Source of the DNA: Deltaproteobacteria bacterium
GTDB taxonomy: Bacteria > Myxococcota > Myxococcia > SLRQ01
Direction of reading: 5' to 3'
Length of the DNA stretch: 6,296 nucleotides
Assembly: GCA_007128675.1 (NCBI GenBank)
Contig: SKWY01000143.1
Span: 1 to 6,296 of the forward strand
Shown: positions 5,873 through 6,296 of the stretch, piece after piece
How positions within the stretch are numbered: position 1 is the first letter of the stretch
Layout of the letters: the number at the start of each line of letters is the position of its first letter
The notes under the pieces: model-generated
Told to the model about the DNA's origin: nothing
The model's database searches: none
The model's input: only the letters and a program-made list of their open reading frames with translations
Made by a program: the position numbers and the translations under genes

Positions 5873-6296
5873 CTAGGGCGTGGGTAGTATAGGCTCCTGT
5901 GCGCTGTGATGGAGCACCCATCCTCCCGGAACGAGAGCTTGGACCTCGAGCCCCGCCTCGTTGGCGACTTGGGCCAGCTCCTCGTAAGCGCTGTCATCAA
6001 CCGGGGTCACCGCATCGCAGCCGAACAGCTCCATCAATGCCGCCGAGCAAGTCGGATCCTTCGTTGCCGAATCGAAGGCATCCATCAGTGCCTTGCGCTT
6101 GTCCTCTGCGAGATCCTTGCGGAAGAAGAGGGGTTCGTTTGGAACGGGGTCGGTCTTCTCGAGAATCCGTAGCCCTCGGCGCTCCAGCTCACCTTCGGCT
6201 CGGCGAAGGTAGGTGGCTGTTGCGTGAACCCTATCCTCCTCGAGCATCGTGAGTGCGTCGTCATGGCTGCCGGCAAAAATCGGATCGACATTGATG
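5873..6296 (-). CDS. PhnD-like phosphate/phosphite/phosphonate ABC transporter substrate-binding protein, C-terminal part
   Basis: The frame is open to the window edge, so the start lies beyond base 6296, and the ATG at 6245-6247 is internal. About 140 codons are visible. The upstream part reads INVDPIFAGSHDDALTMLEE, matching the PhnD-family segment in which 'F(A/S)GSHDAAL' precedes the 'G.VDA' helix. Next come LRILEKTDPVPNEPLFFRKD, the hinge segment usually written 'LR.L..S.PIP..P...R.DL', then a helix (KRKALMDAFDSATKDP) and FGCDAVTPVDDSAYEELAQV, the usual end of the family. Such proteins bind phosphate, phosphite or phosphonate in the periplasm and hand it to PhnE/PhnC-type transporters. 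The ligand-contacting residues and any signal peptide or lipobox are off the window, so the ligand is unknown. A tail of about 25 residues (VQALVPGG... to ...EPILPTP) extends past the last conserved helix. Confidence 0.8.
   Translation of the reverse strand, partial: INVDPIFAGSHDDALTMLEEDRVHATATYLRRAEGELERRGLRILEKTDPVPNEPLFFRKDLAEDKRKALMDAFDSATKDPTCSAALMELFGCDAVTPVDDSAYEELAQVANEAGLEVQALVPGGWVLHHSAQEPILPTP

Noticed and set aside
5706..5921. Minus-strand open frame across the 3' end of the DHCR24-like gene
   Set aside because: Antisense to conserved C-terminal motifs of the oxidoreductase; the translation is a Ser/Arg-rich shadow.
5899..6252. Plus-strand open frame opposite the PhnD-like gene
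   Set aside because: Pro/Arg-rich shadow; the minus strand carries a coherent PhnD-family segment open to the window edge.

Overview
The window looks like part of a moderately high-GC bacterial chromosome. By inference only, it fits a myxobacterial or other 'deltaproteobacterial' lineage. The reasons are a large lipoprotein built from Ig-like modules and a beta-propeller, a DHCR24-type flavoprotein, and the use of TTG as a start codon. No rRNA, tRNA, CRISPR array, transposase or integrase is visible.

Layout from left to right. (1) Positions 1-213, plus strand: the 3' end of an SRPBCC/START-fold (polyketide cyclase/dehydrase-like) protein. A strong 11-bp hairpin spans its stop codon. (2) Positions 214-382: a short gap between convergent genes. 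(3) Positions 383-1630, minus strand: a complete alanine racemase, apparently starting at TTG, with a ten-base C tract (coding strand) just inside the gene. (4) Positions 1673-4105, minus strand: a lipoprotein of about 810 residues with a lipobox signal peptide, about five Ig-like beta-sandwich modules and a six-bladed NHL-type propeller. It lies 42 nt upstream of alr in the same frame, so the two are probably co-transcribed. (5) Positions 4106-4516: a divergent intergenic region with several perfect palindromes, a candidate -10 element and a possible 10-codon leader peptide. (6) Positions 4517-5851, plus strand: a complete FAD-dependent oxidoreductase closely resembling eukaryotic delta(24)-sterol reductase (DHCR24). 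(7) Positions 5873-6296, minus strand: the C-terminal part of a PhnD-like phosphate/phosphonate-type ABC transporter substrate-binding protein, cut by the window edge and convergent with gene 6.

Gene orientations alternate (plus, minus-minus, plus, minus). Apart from the lipoprotein-alr pair there is no operon, and the genes do not form an obvious pathway. The most interesting items are the DHCR24-like enzyme (sterol or unusual-lipid metabolism in a bacterium), the C10 tract at the start of alr, and the palindrome-rich divergent promoter region. I do not see a clearly undescribed multi-gene system here.
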